Positions 9,279-17,845 of a stretch of 64,000 nucleotides of DNA are shown piece by piece; within the stretch, counting starts at the first letter, position 1; every line of letters starts with the position of its first letter. Source of the DNA: Liquorilactobacillus ghanensis DSM 18630 (lineage in GTDB: Bacteria; Bacillota; Bacilli; Lactobacillales; Lactobacillaceae); NCBI RefSeq assembly GCF_001435235.1, contig NZ_AZGB01000016.1, forward strand, positions 1-64,000, written 5' to 3'. Below the pieces are notes generated by a model, which saw only the letters and a program-made list of their open reading frames with translations, searched no databases and had not been told where the DNA came from. The translations under genes were made by a program, and so were the position numbers.

Positions 9279-10447
9279 AGCAAGATATTAAAACGTATAA
9301 TGTAATCGCTAAAGAAGGTCTGGAAATTTTTCCACCTGAAAAATATACGATTAATCAAAGCGAACGTCCGGCGGCTTTATTGATTCGTAGCCAAGATATG
9401 CATAAAACTTATTTTGGCCCCAATGTCTTGGCTATTGCACGGGCCGGCGCTGGTGTAAATAATATTCCATTGGTGCAGGCATCTGCTAATGGAACGGTGG
9501 TTTTCAATACTCCGGGTTCAAATGCGAATGCTGTTAAAGAATTGATTGTTGCAATGCTGATTCTGGCTAATCGCCCAGTAGTCAGCTCAATTGCATGGGC
9601 AAAAAAAGTTGTCGGCGCCGATGTCAGCTTGCAAACTGAGAAGGGTAAAAATCATTTTGCCGGGACAGAACTTGCGGGTAAAACATTAGGAGTAATTGGA
9701 TTAGGGTCGGTTGGCTCTAAAGTAGCCCAAGCAGCTGTTGGCCTAGGGATGAGGGTCGTCGGCTATGATCCATATATCAGTGTTGAGCATGCTTGGCAGC
9801 TATCTAATGAAATTCCACGCGCCGATGGGTTAAGTGACCTGTTGCCGCAATGTGATTATTTGACGATTCATATTCCATATACTGAAAAAAATAAAAATCT
9901 AATAACGACCCAGCAGCTTGATTTGATGAAGCCCAATGCAGTTTTGCTGAACTATTCTCGCTGGGGAATTGTTAACGAAAAAGCTGTGGTAGCAGCTTTG
10001 GATAATGGCAAACTGCAAAAATATATGACTGATTTCAGCTCAAATACAATTATTGGACATCCAAAAATTGTGATCACGCCGCATATCGGAGGAACTACAG
10101 TTGAAGCTGAAGTCAACGGGGCTAAAATGGCGGCACAAACTTTGCGGAAGTATTTAGAAACCGGGAATATTGTCAATTCCGTCAACTTTCCAACGATTGA
10201 AATGCCCTTTGAAGCACCAACCAGACTAACTTTGATCCACCAAAATGTGCCTAACATGGTTGGTCGAATTACAACTATCTTGGCTGATGAACAGATTAAT
10301 ATTGATAATATGATTAATCGCAGTCGAGAAAAGATAGCTTATACAGTCATTGATACCGGAACAATTGCGGAACCTTTACTGAAAAAAATGAAAGACCGGT
10401 TATTACAGATTCCAGAAGTAATTCGCGTGCGGGTATTAAAGAAATAG
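9275..10447 (+). CDS. serA: D-3-phosphoglycerate dehydrogenase
   Basis: NAD-dependent oxidation of 3-phosphoglycerate, first step of serine synthesis, feeding SerC. The Rossmann motif GVIGLGSVGSK is near residue 145 and the catalytic His lies in ITPHIGGTT near 270. A C-terminal ACT-like domain (about 315-390) could sense serine. At 390 residues it is the short form without the intervening ASB domain. The 4-bp ATGA overlap with serC shows one operon. No serB-type phosphatase is adjacent. Confidence 0.93.
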   Translation: MKQDIKTYNVIAKEGLEIFPPEKYTINQSERPAALLIRSQDMHKTYFGPNVLAIARAGAGVNNIPLVQASANGTVVFNTPGSNANAVKELIVAMLILANRPVVSSIAWAKKVVGADVSLQTEKGKNHFAGTELAGKTLGVIGLGSVGSKVAQAAVGLGMRVVGYDPYISVEHAWQLSNEIPRADGLSDLLPQCDYLTIHIPYTEKNKNLITTQQLDLMKPNAVLLNYSRWGIVNEKAVVAALDNGKLQKYMTDFSSNTIIGHPKIVITPHIGGTTVEAEVNGAKMAAQTLRKYLETGNIVNSVNFPTIEMPFEAPTRLTLIHQNVPNMVGRITTILADEQINIDNMINRSREKIAYTVIDTGTIAEPLLKKMKDRLLQIPEVIRVRVLKK

Positions 10448-10451
10448 TTTA

Positions 10452-10460
10452 TGTTATAAT
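10452..10460 (+). promoter_or_regulatory. extended -10 promoter of the downstream RNA
   Basis: TGTTATAAT is a perfect extended -10 element, four bases after the serA stop. There is no good -35, as expected for extended -10 promoters. A start near 10467 is predicted. Confidence 0.5.
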
Positions 10461-10466
10461 TAAGTT

Positions 10467-10700
10467 CCTTGGCAGGGGCGTAATCAGGCAATTGCGGAAT
10501 TTAGCGATAAGTTATCGTAAATTTCCAATAACTTGATGTGCTTAAAAGGTAAAAATTATCGTAGTTGGCATTCTAAGACGATTACAATCATTTTAATGGT
10601 GAATAATGCGTTTTGAGTGTAAGAAAACGGTTTTTGTAACCTTATTCAGCAATAAACAGGGCTGGGCAGAATTAATATTTTGTCACAGGTCTGTTTTTTT
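10467..10700 (+). ncRNA. candidate structured small RNA, unassigned
   Basis: A non-coding stretch of about 230 nt lies between an extended -10 promoter and a strong terminator. It holds several hairpins: a long one around 10490-10535 (GGAATTTA pairing with TAAATTTCC), CGTTTT/AAAACG near 10608-10628, and GGTT/AACC near 10629-10641. I find no ORF with a ribosome binding site. The size would suit a 6S-like RNA, but the multi-hairpin fold is not the expected single rod, so I leave it unassigned. It could also be only the long 3' UTR of serCA. Confidence 0.35.
10654..10700 (+). terminator. terminator of serCA and/or the candidate small RNA
   Basis: AAACAG at 10654-10659 pairs with CTGTTT at 10691-10696. 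Inner CTG/CAG and GGCA/TGTC helices extend the stem, and a T run to 10700 follows. Confidence 0.7.
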
Positions 10701-10905
10701 GTCTAAAATGAAGCAGATTTGTTTGCAAAAGAGAAAGTTTATTTTAAATTAAAATTATATTAAACTTGGAATAGCTATTTATGGGATATATTTTTTAAAG
10801 TGGGCAAAAAATTGCCTAAAAAAGCGAATTCTTCTCTTTTTTTTATTAGAAGATTAATTTATATTTTAGATGAAGGGTACTTATATTAGCTTGGGAGAAA
10901 TTATT

Positions 10906-11790
10906 ATGAAAACAGGAGAACTTATTAGAAAAATTAGATTAGAAAAAGGAATTAAAGCTAACTATGTTTATAATGACTTAATGTCAAGATCGTCAAGTTA
11001 CAAATATGAACATGGTCAAGATGAAACAACAGCAATCAATTTAGTTTCGATTGTTGAAAGATTGAACTTGGATTTTCCAGAATTTTGTAATTTATTCGAA
11101 CGGGAGACCAATAATCATAAGCGGCTTGAAACGTACCGGAAAAATTTATTTGCCAATTTTAGGCAGGCAAAATTAAAAGATATAAAACTCGTGAAAGATC
11201 AATTAGAAAAATTCTACAAGCGTGATCCTTTACTGAGCGTTAAGCATTTAATATTAATAGCTGACGCGATGTATAAAAAATTAGAAAAGATAAAATTGAC
11301 AAAGGAAAAAGAGATAATACTTAAATACCTGAAAAAAAATAATAATTGGGGTTTTTATGAATATCAATTGTTAAGTGATTCGTTATTTATGCTGGATGCT
11401 GCTTCTTTAAAAAATTTATTTTCAACCAATGATAAATGGAGAGAATTTTATAAAGACGAAAATAATTTAGAATTGCAAGTCTTTAAAATTCAGGTACTAT
11501 TCAAAATAGTGATCTTTTTTATGATTTCTAAGTTTTCAGAAGCGGAGTTCTTTTTAAAAATACTAAATGATTTGCCGATCTCTGAAAATGATGTTCAAGC
11601 AAAATGCTATCAACAATTTGCTAATGGATTAAGAAAAATTCAAGAGGAAAATTTTGAAGAAGGAGTTAAAGTTATTTCAGATGTTTTAACATATTGCCAA
11701 GTGTTAAATTTGGATAATTTATTTGCCGAGTTTGCAACTATTTTAAAAAAGAATTTTAATTATGATTGTTTTCAGAGTGGTAAAGTGTAA
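10906..11790 (+). CDS. Rgg/GadR/MutR-family transcriptional regulator
   Basis: A 294-residue cytosolic DNA-binding protein. Residues 1-60 form an XRE-type helix-turn-helix (TGELIRKIRLEKGIKANYVY) in which the recognition helix is followed by SSSYKYEHGQD, as in the Rgg family. The rest is all-helical and TPR-like, the part that binds peptide pheromones in quorum-sensing Rgg proteins. I start at ATG 10906 with GGGAG nine bases upstream; the in-frame ATG 10870 has no Shine-Dalgarno. Very AT-rich. No convincing short hydrophobic peptide gene lies next to it, so its ligand and target are unknown. Confidence 0.75.
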   Translation: MKTGELIRKIRLEKGIKANYVYNDLMSRSSSYKYEHGQDETTAINLVSIVERLNLDFPEFCNLFERETNNHKRLETYRKNLFANFRQAKLKDIKLVKDQLEKFYKRDPLLSVKHLILIADAMYKKLEKIKLTKEKEIILKYLKKNNNWGFYEYQLLSDSLFMLDAASLKNLFSTNDKWREFYKDENNLELQVFKIQVLFKIVIFFMISKFSEAEFFLKILNDLPISENDVQAKCYQQFANGLRKIQEENFEEGVKVISDVLTYCQVLNLDNLFAEFATILKKNFNYDCFQSGKV

Positions 11791-11825
11791 CTAAGCGATC
11801 AAAGACAACTAAATTGTTGAATAAG

Positions 11826-11862
11826 CCGGATAGTTTGGACAATCCAAGCTACCGGTTTTTTT
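11826..11862 (+). terminator. terminator of the Rgg-like gene
   Basis: Stem CCGG-A-TAGTTTGGA with TCCAAGCTACCGG (one bulged A, one G-T pair) followed by seven T. Confidence 0.85.
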
Positions 11863-12181
11863 GTATGTAAATTATTGTGCTAACTCATTTATTTCAGCTG
11901 AAAAAGATATCGAATCGATCTAATGACTGGTTTAATATCAGTGGAAAATATTTAACTCTTTTCTTGAAAGCCATTAATAATATTTGCAAAGTTCAGTTTT
12001 ATTTGTTGTAAATAGGCTTACATTTTATAAATTTGAATAATTATTTACAAACAAATCTCATTTATGAAAATAAGTAAAAAATGATTCTTATAGTTCATAA
12101 GATAGTATAATTAAAACGGTATAATTTAACTCAATTATTCAGTGAAAAATAATACTTAACTGTTTTTTCAAGGGGGAAAAG
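11863..12181. other. intergenic region upstream of the AraC-type gene
   Basis: AT-rich spacer. TATAAT hexamers lie at 12106-12111 and 12120-12125, but neither has a good -35. No ORF with a ribosome binding site is seen. Confidence 0.4.
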
Positions 12182-13306
12182 TTGTTGGCTGAAAATGAGG
12201 CACTAAACTTGCTATGTAATATAGCTTCGATCGACGTGTACGAATTTCGAAATAAAAAAATTAGCTTACTTTCTAATAATCCTATTTTTGATATGCGAGA
12301 ATTGGTCAAAGATGCGCTTAAACTGGGGGTTCCAGAAAAGCTGAATATTTTTAATATTCATAATTTTTATGCGGTAATAGTTCCAGTCACTGATCAAAAT
12401 CAATTAATAATTGTTCCACACGCCAATGCAGCGAATATCTCGCATACTTATCAGCAAATAACAACCTTTATTAACAATATGAAAAGTTTAAGTCAGTTGG
12501 TATTTCTCTTAATTACCGGGAAAACCGCTCCAAATTGGAAAGTCCACGTAAAGCAAATTGAAACGATCCCGCCCCAAAGTAATTTTGAGGGTTCAATCAG
12601 CCTGCAAAAGAGAATTGATAATGAAGAAATGCTATTTAAGGCTATTCAGGATCTCGATTATGAAAAATTCAAACAACTGCTTAACGCGCCAACGGTTACC
12701 GGATATCTTGGAAAAGTTTTTGAGAAAAATGGTCATGGGAAAAAAGACGTCATTATTCGCTTTACTACGCTACTAATCAATAGTCTAATTAAAACTAAGC
12801 AAGCACCAGTTGCCGCTATTTTTAAACTTGAAGATGATATTCTAGGTAAAGTAGCATTTAAAAAAGATCCACCGCCAATTGCAATTTGGAAGAAACAAAT
12901 TGCAACACAATGTTTTTTTGAATTTAAACAGCTGATTCAAGAAAATAGTCTTTCCCCAGCCCAAAAATGTGCCATTTATATTAAAAATAATATTACGCGA
13001 AAACTAAATCTATCAATTATTGCAGCTGCACTTAATCATTCCAGTAGTTCCTTAAGCCGGCAATTTAAACAGGAGTATCAAATAACTGTAAGTGCCTATA
13101 TAAATCAGCAAAAAATTCAAGCGGCTCAGTATATGTTAAGAAACACCTCAATAACTGTTTCTGAAATAGCCTATACTTTGGCGTTTAACAATCCGAATTA
13201 CTTTATGAAATTGTTCAAAAAAATAGTGGGAGTTACCGCTAAAGAATATCGAAAAAACTATGCTTGCAAAGTTACGGCTGCCGATCGATCACATACAGAG
13301 CATTAA
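12182..13306 (+). CDS. AraC-family transcriptional regulator
   Basis: A 374-residue regulator. The C-terminal ~100 residues hold the two helix-turn-helix units of AraC/XylS proteins: LNLSIIAAALNHSSSSLSRQF then SITVSEIAYTLAFNNPNYFM and FKKIVGVTAKEYRK. The N-terminal ~260 residues match no sensor domain I recognise, so the effector is unknown. It starts at TTG 12182 or TTG 12185, after AGGGGG. The stop lies 14 bases from the end of the convergent metal permease gene, with no obvious terminator between them. Confidence 0.8.
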   Translation: MLAENEALNLLCNIASIDVYEFRNKKISLLSNNPIFDMRELVKDALKLGVPEKLNIFNIHNFYAVIVPVTDQNQLIIVPHANAANISHTYQQITTFINNMKSLSQLVFLLITGKTAPNWKVHVKQIETIPPQSNFEGSISLQKRIDNEEMLFKAIQDLDYEKFKQLLNAPTVTGYLGKVFEKNGHGKKDVIIRFTTLLINSLIKTKQAPVAAIFKLEDDILGKVAFKKDPPPIAIWKKQIATQCFFEFKQLIQENSLSPAQKCAIYIKNNITRKLNLSIIAAALNHSSSSLSRQFKQEYQITVSAYINQQKIQAAQYMLRNTSITVSEIAYTLAFNNPNYFMKLFKKIVGVTAKEYRKNYACKVTAADRSHTEH

Positions 13307-13320
13307 AATTTAAATTCGCT

Positions 13321-14121
13321 TTAAGCAGCAACTCGTCGGTAGATCGCAGAGATTAAATAAAAGCAGGTTTCAATTGTGGCAATGAAAAAGGTTACTGGCA
13401 AATTCGTTAAATAACCCAAGTATAAGCCACCCCAAGTGCCAATTAGAGCTAGGACAACGCTGACCAGCATCAGACTGCTGACTGAGCGGCAAAATGGTTG
13501 CGCGCTGGCACTGGGCAAAGTTAATAGCACAAAAATCAATAAAGCACCGACAATTTGAGCGGCTACACTGACGCTTAAAGCAACCATTACCAAAAAAATT
13601 AAAGTGATCCAATGGCTGGAAACATGTTCGATCTCTGCTCCAGTAGCATCAAATGAATCAAACTTTAAGCGGCGATAAATCAAAGCCAGCGCTAGTAATA
13701 CGATCAAAGATACGATTACGATCTGTGTGACATTTCCTTGATTGATGCCAACAATACTTCCGAATAAGATACTGGTAGCATAAGATGAATTTTGACTGGA
13801 TAACGATAAAAATAAAACGCCTAAGCCCATAAAAAAAGCAGAAACAGCACTGATAACTGCATCACTAGTGTCATTATGATTATCACCCAGTCCCAGCCGG
13901 TCAGCTGCCAAAGCACTTAAAATGGTAAAAATCATCATTCCTTGCAATGGTGACAGCCCGACCCAAACTCCAAATGAAGCACCAGAAAAACCGATTTCTG
14001 ATAGTGTGTGTGTCATAAACGGCAACCGGCGCGCAGCTACAAAGACACCCATTGCACCACAAAGAATGGCTACTACTGTTCCGGCTTCAAAGGCATAGCG
14101 CATAAAATTTAAAGCAAACAT
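13321..14121 (-). CDS. metal ABC transporter permease (ZnuB/MntB type)
   Basis: A 266-residue integral membrane protein of the ABC-3 family with about eight hydrophobic segments. It forms the channel for Zn or Mn uptake. Features typical of the family are the N-terminal FMRYAFEAGTVVAILCGAMG and THTLSEIGFSGASFG. Its ATG overlaps the TAA of the ATPase gene by one base. Metal choice cannot be fixed from sequence, but the palindrome upstream favours zinc. No substrate-binding lipoprotein is encoded here, so it must be elsewhere. Confidence 0.88.
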   Translation of the reverse strand: MFALNFMRYAFEAGTVVAILCGAMGVFVAARRLPFMTHTLSEIGFSGASFGVWVGLSPLQGMMIFTILSALAADRLGLGDNHNDTSDAVISAVSAFFMGLGVLFLSLSSQNSSYATSILFGSIVGINQGNVTQIVIVSLIVLLALALIYRRLKFDSFDATGAEIEHVSSHWITLIFLVMVALSVSVAAQIVGALLIFVLLTLPSASAQPFCRSVSSLMLVSVVLALIGTWGGLYLGYLTNLPVTFFIATIETCFYLISAIYRRVAA

Positions 14122-14804
14122 TATTTTCCTCCTAAATCAGCTGTTGTACCGGTTTTATACTGGCCATTATCAAATTCTAAGTAGTGTTTACCATACTTGC
14201 TTACCAGTACCCAATCGTGTGAGATAAAAATGATAGTGGTTCCGGCGGTTTCATTCAATCGCTTAACAGTTTCCAGTACTTCATACTTAGCTGTTTTATC
14301 TAAACTGGCTGTCGGTTCATCAAGAATTAATAATTCCGGTTGTTTCAGGATAGCCTGCGCTAAGTAAGCTCGTTGTTTCTCACCGCCAGAGGCTTTACCC
14401 AAGACCTGCTGTTGTTTAGCAGTTAAGCCGGTCAGTTCCAAGGCTTGAGCAACTTGGCTTTTTTCTTGTTTGGACAGCCATGGCTTGAATGAATTACTTA
14501 ATTTTAGTGCAACAAAATTTTGGATTGAAAGCGGGTAGTTAGCGTCAATATTGCGAAATTGCGGAACATAGCCAATGTTGGCCGCGTTATGTAATTCAGC
14601 AGCTAATTCAATTTTACCGTCAGTCGGCATTTCTTTACCTAATAATAGCTTGATGAAGGTTGTTTTGCCTGTCCCATTAGCTCCCAACAGGCAAAAAAAA
14701 TCACCGCGAGGAATAATCAGGTTTAAGTCAGTGAATAGCTGTTTACTGCCAAAAGCCATTGATAAATGTGAGCAAGTGATTAACGAAGTGGATAATTCAG
14801 TCAT
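14121..14804 (-). CDS. metal ABC transporter ATP-binding protein (ZnuC/AdcC type)
   Basis: A 227-residue ATPase powering the neighbouring permease. Walker A is GANGTGKTT, the signature KASGGEKQRAYLAQAI departs slightly from LSGGE, and Walker B is LLILDEPTASLD followed by the switch His in ISHDW. The start is ATG 14804 with AGGAGG six bases upstream; an in-frame TTG at 14819 would overlap that Shine-Dalgarno. First gene of a two-gene operon. Confidence 0.9.
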   Translation of the reverse strand: MTELSTSLITCSHLSMAFGSKQLFTDLNLIIPRGDFFCLLGANGTGKTTFIKLLLGKEMPTDGKIELAAELHNAANIGYVPQFRNIDANYPLSIQNFVALKLSNSFKPWLSKQEKSQVAQALELTGLTAKQQQVLGKASGGEKQRAYLAQAILKQPELLILDEPTASLDKTAKYEVLETVKRLNETAGTTIIFISHDWVLVSKYGKHYLEFDNGQYKTGTTADLGGK

Positions 14805-14860
14805 GAAATCCTCCTGCAAATAATAATTGTTACCGTTTAATTATAGCAGTTTCGATTGCT

Positions 14861-14889
14861 ATGTAAAGAGTAACCATTACTTTATACAT
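14861..14889. promoter_or_regulatory. Zur-like operator palindrome
   Basis: ATGTAAAGAGTAA at 14861-14873 and TTACTTTATACAT at 14877-14889 form an imperfect inverted repeat about 60 bases upstream of the metal transporter. The core AGTAACCATTACT resembles the Bacillus Zur box core GTAATnATTAC. Function is inferred from similarity and position. Confidence 0.5.
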
Positions 14890-14904
14890 GTATAGAAATA
14901 ATTC

Positions 14905-15567
14905 TTAACTTTTTCCTTGCCATTCAGCCTTAAATTCAGTTAAAAAGGCCAGCATAAATTGCTGTCGTTGTTCGGCTAATTGTTTACCGCTGACAGTATT
15001 CATTAAATCCTTTAGTTTCAATAATTTCTCATAGAAATGATTAATGATTGTTTCATTATTAAGATTGCGATACTCCGTTTTCGATAAGCTTTTACGCGGC
15101 TTAATTTGCGGATCGTAAATGGTTTCTTGATGAGCACCGCCATAGTAAATGGCTCGGGCGATACCAATTGCGCCAATTGCATCAAGTCGGTCAGCATCTT
15201 GGACAATTTGCCCAGCCAAAGAAAGTTGTGGTGGATTTTTTTCTAAGCTTTTGCTGAAAGAAAGATTGTGGGTAATAGCAACTACAGCGGCAATTTGAGT
15301 CGTTGAGAACTCAATGGATTCTAAAAAAAGTCGTAATTCAGCTTCACTTTTTTGTGGGTCAGCGACTAATTTATCATCGGCAATGTCATGCAAATAGGCT
15401 GCGCTAATGACGATCAATCGGTCAGTTGTTTGCGATTCATGTGCAGCTAAGTATTGGGCAGTTGCTACTACCCGTTGAATGTGGTCAAATCCATGACCGG
15501 TTTTATCGTTTTTCATTTTTTTACAGGTATAACGCCGAACGGCTGCCAGCTGTTGTTCAATGTTCAT
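14905..15567 (-). CDS. HD-domain phosphohydrolase
   Basis: A 220-residue soluble protein of the HD superfamily. The metal-binding His and HD pair are visible in GHGFDHIQRV (near residue 25) and AYLHDIADDK (near 55), with a further Asp in VQDADRLDAIGAIG near 135. This small-protein subfamily is thought to hydrolyse nucleotide or related phosphates, but its substrate is undefined. ATG start with AAGGA upstream. Transcribed toward the metal transporter on the same strand, with no terminator seen at its end. Confidence 0.8.
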   Translation of the reverse strand: MNIEQQLAAVRRYTCKKMKNDKTGHGFDHIQRVVATAQYLAAHESQTTDRLIVISAAYLHDIADDKLVADPQKSEAELRLFLESIEFSTTQIAAVVAITHNLSFSKSLEKNPPQLSLAGQIVQDADRLDAIGAIGIARAIYYGGAHQETIYDPQIKPRKSLSKTEYRNLNNETIINHFYEKLLKLKDLMNTVSGKQLAEQRQQFMLAFLTEFKAEWQGKS

Positions 15568-15712
15568 ACAGAGTCCTTCTTTTAGATAGTTTTAGTTTAG
15601 TATAGCAAATTTGCTTCAATGGAAAAGTAAAATGAAGGGATAGTTTAAAACGCTGCAGCTGCCTTGATAAATTAGGAATATTTAACTTAATAAGAATTGC
15701 ATTAAAATACAA

Positions 15713-15740
15713 TTGAGCAGATTGTTTCTAAATTTATAAT
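15713..15740 (+). promoter_or_regulatory. promoter of the glycosyltransferase leader
   Basis: TTGAGC at 15713-15718 and a perfect TATAAT at 15735-15740, spaced 16 bases. Confidence 0.5.
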
Positions 15741-15775
15741 TAGTATGCTAAAATTCATTTAGGGAGAATTGCATT

Positions 15776-15822
15776 TAAGCGTCGGTTGGATTGATTTGAG
15801 TCGTTGCTTAGTGTATTTTTTT
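15776..15822 (+). terminator. terminator-like hairpin in the leader (putative attenuator)
   Basis: A stem of about 12 bp (TAAGCGTCGGTT with GAGTCGTTGCTTA, one mismatch and some G-T pairs) is followed after five bases by seven T. No plus-strand gene ends upstream of it, so it sits between the promoter and the gene it would control. Confidence 0.5.
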
Positions 15823-15883
15823 CTACCCAATTTTATTAATCAATGAAGGGAGGGAGCAGTCTAATTGAAAAGACTGCCTGCAA

Positions 15884-16984
15884 ATGAAATTATTAATTGT
15901 CTTAGAAAACGTTGTAATGGATGGAGTTAAGCGTGCTGCTACAGTTTTAGGCAACAACTTGAGCCATCAAATGGAGGTTGTCTTTTATTCGTTAGAAGAC
16001 GTGCAGCCATACTATACTCTAGAAGCGCCATTGGTTGCGGCTAAAAGACCGGCACCAGGAAATGTATTGAATTACTATGGAGCCGATCCTTATGAAAAGT
16101 ACGCTGATCAAATTGATGATCTTTGTGAGTATTTGGCCGTTGAAAAATATACGAGTGTTATTTTACCAGCTGGTTTGTTGACTAGTTTTGCACCAATAAT
16201 TAAAGATAGGCTCCCTAATATCCGAGTGATCGCTTGGATGCATAATAATTTTCAGACTTACATGGAGCAGTATTATAAATTAATGCAGACCGAATTTAAA
16301 GCAGGTTTAGCCGCAGCAGATACAGTGGTTGTGTTGACCGATTCAGATTTACAGCATTATCAGCAATTCAATCCTAATACAGTAAAAATTTACAATCCGC
16401 TGACCTTAACTTCTAATCGGCGAGCTGATTTAAATAGTCATTTGATTGCTTTTACTGGTCGAATTGCAATTCAACATAAGGGAATTGATTATTTACTGGA
16501 AGCTGCTCAGTATTTACCAGCAGATTGGAAAATTGCGATTGCTGGTAGTGGGATGCCAGCAGATATGGCGATTTTTAAACAGCTGATTGCTAAATTCGAC
16601 GTGGCTGACAAGATTATTTATCGTGGCGCTCTTAAAGATCAGCAATTACAGCGGCATTATGAAACAGCATCAATTTTTGTTTCAACCTCGCGTTGGGAAG
16701 GGATGCCATTGGTAATGGGTGAGGCAATGGCATTTGGATTGCCAATAATAGCAATGGAAAATACTGGCTCAGCAGAATATTTACAGCAAAACAGTTATGG
16801 CATCATGACTAAAGCCCAAGATGTAAAAGATTTTGTCCGTGTTCTCCGTCGGTTTACCAGCAGTCGTTTCTTACGTCGCTACTATGCTGAACGTTCTTTA
16901 GAAAGAATCAGTCATTTTACACCGGAAACGATTACTGCCCAGTGGATGCCGTTGATCAAAGAAACGAATCAGGAATTAGTTTAA
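15884..16984 (+). CDS. glycosyltransferase family 4 (GT-B fold)
   Basis: A 366-residue retaining GT-B glycosyltransferase. The C-terminal half has FTGRIAIQHKGIDYLLEAA and the E-x7-E donor-binding motif in EGMPLVMGEAMAFGLP near residue 270. The N-terminal MKLLIVLENVVMDGVKRAA resembles enzymes of exopolysaccharide or wall glycan synthesis. Donor and acceptor are unknown. The nearest strong Shine-Dalgarno, GGGAGGG (15848-15854), is about 29 bases from the ATG, with a GCAGTCT/AGACTGC hairpin (15857-15878) between them. Folding would bring the two together, so translation may depend on that structure. It stands alone with its own terminator. Confidence 0.82.
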   Translation: MKLLIVLENVVMDGVKRAATVLGNNLSHQMEVVFYSLEDVQPYYTLEAPLVAAKRPAPGNVLNYYGADPYEKYADQIDDLCEYLAVEKYTSVILPAGLLTSFAPIIKDRLPNIRVIAWMHNNFQTYMEQYYKLMQTEFKAGLAAADTVVVLTDSDLQHYQQFNPNTVKIYNPLTLTSNRRADLNSHLIAFTGRIAIQHKGIDYLLEAAQYLPADWKIAIAGSGMPADMAIFKQLIAKFDVADKIIYRGALKDQQLQRHYETASIFVSTSRWEGMPLVMGEAMAFGLPIIAMENTGSAEYLQQNSYGIMTKAQDVKDFVRVLRRFTSSRFLRRYYAERSLERISHFTPETITAQWMPLIKETNQELV

Positions 16985-17042
16985 AAATAATTTACCTAAT
17001 TAATAAAGAGGATAGTCAATTGAATAAGAATAATTTTTATTA

Positions 17043-17082
17043 AAAGAACTGTAGTTAAGCAAGCTGCAGTTCTTTTATTTTG
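17043..17082 (+). terminator. terminator of the family 4 glycosyltransferase gene
   Basis: AAAGAACTG pairs with CAGTTCTTTT across a short internal mismatch, followed by a T-rich tract. Confidence 0.7.
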
Positions 17083-17213
17083 GCTTAAATTGGCATAACA
17101 AAGGGAATTGTTTTTCCGGCTGTGTAAAATGATTTTTTTTAATAGCCAAATCGGTTAGAATGTAATCTACCGGACGAAAATCGCCGGCAATAATTCTGAG
17201 GAGTGAAGTACTA

Positions 17214-17762
17214 ATGGCAACAACTTTTATTCGACCAGCAACTCTAACCGATCTACCAGCAATGATGGAAATTATTGAAGAAGCGCGACAGCTTTTAGCG
17301 GCGGACAATATCCCTCAATGGCAGGATGGATATCCAAATGAAACATCCATAGAACAAGATATTGAAAATGAAATTGCTTATGTATTAATAAATGATCGAC
17401 AAATTGCCGGGGTTGCGGCTTTACAAACCTGGCCGGATCCTGATTATAATCAGATTTACTCTGGAACTTGGCGGCAGCCGGATGATCGGCATTATGCAAC
17501 AATTCATCGAATTGCCGTTGCTCAGCGTTTTCGTGGCCAGAATTTGGCCCAAATGTTTTTAAGTAATTTAATATCGCGGTCATTACAATTGGGCTTTGAC
17601 CAAGTTCGAATTGATACACATCCGACTAATCAGCGGATGCGGCATTTGATTACAAAATTTGGCTTTGATTTAGCTGGCGAGATTCGTCTTGAAGAACGAT
17701 CAGTACCGGAACGATTGGCGTATCAATTGTTTTTAACTGGCCAAGTTCAAAAAAATGCTTAA
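17214..17762 (+). CDS. GNAT-family N-acetyltransferase
   Basis: A 182-residue acetyl-CoA-dependent transferase. The acetyl-CoA loop is visible as IAVAQRFRGQNLAQMFL near residue 100, and the C-terminal DTHPTNQRMRHLITKFGF fits the last helices of the fold. The substrate cannot be predicted. ATG start with GAGGAG about ten bases upstream. It precedes the YagU gene by 83 bases on the same strand, with no terminator seen between. Confidence 0.82.
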   Translation: MATTFIRPATLTDLPAMMEIIEEARQLLAADNIPQWQDGYPNETSIEQDIENEIAYVLINDRQIAGVAALQTWPDPDYNQIYSGTWRQPDDRHYATIHRIAVAQRFRGQNLAQMFLSNLISRSLQLGFDQVRIDTHPTNQRMRHLITKFGFDLAGEIRLEERSVPERLAYQLFLTGQVQKNA

Positions 17763-17845
17763 AATCCAAACTGATTATTGGTAAGTAAGGGCTAAAAAGG
17801 AGTAAACTTAATCCAGAATTAGATCTTGGTCGAGGGGGACTAACT

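Larger units (their letters stand above)
15568..15883. other. leader region of the glycosyltransferase gene
   Basis: Contains a promoter, a terminator-like hairpin and an RBS-proximal hairpin, all on the plus strand and described separately. There is no other ORF with a good ribosome binding site. Confidence 0.5.

Noticed and set aside
10708-10752. A 14-codon ORF as a possible peptide pheromone for the Rgg-type regulator
   Set aside because: It lies directly after a terminator, has no Shine-Dalgarno, and is basic rather than of the usual short hydrophobic peptide type.
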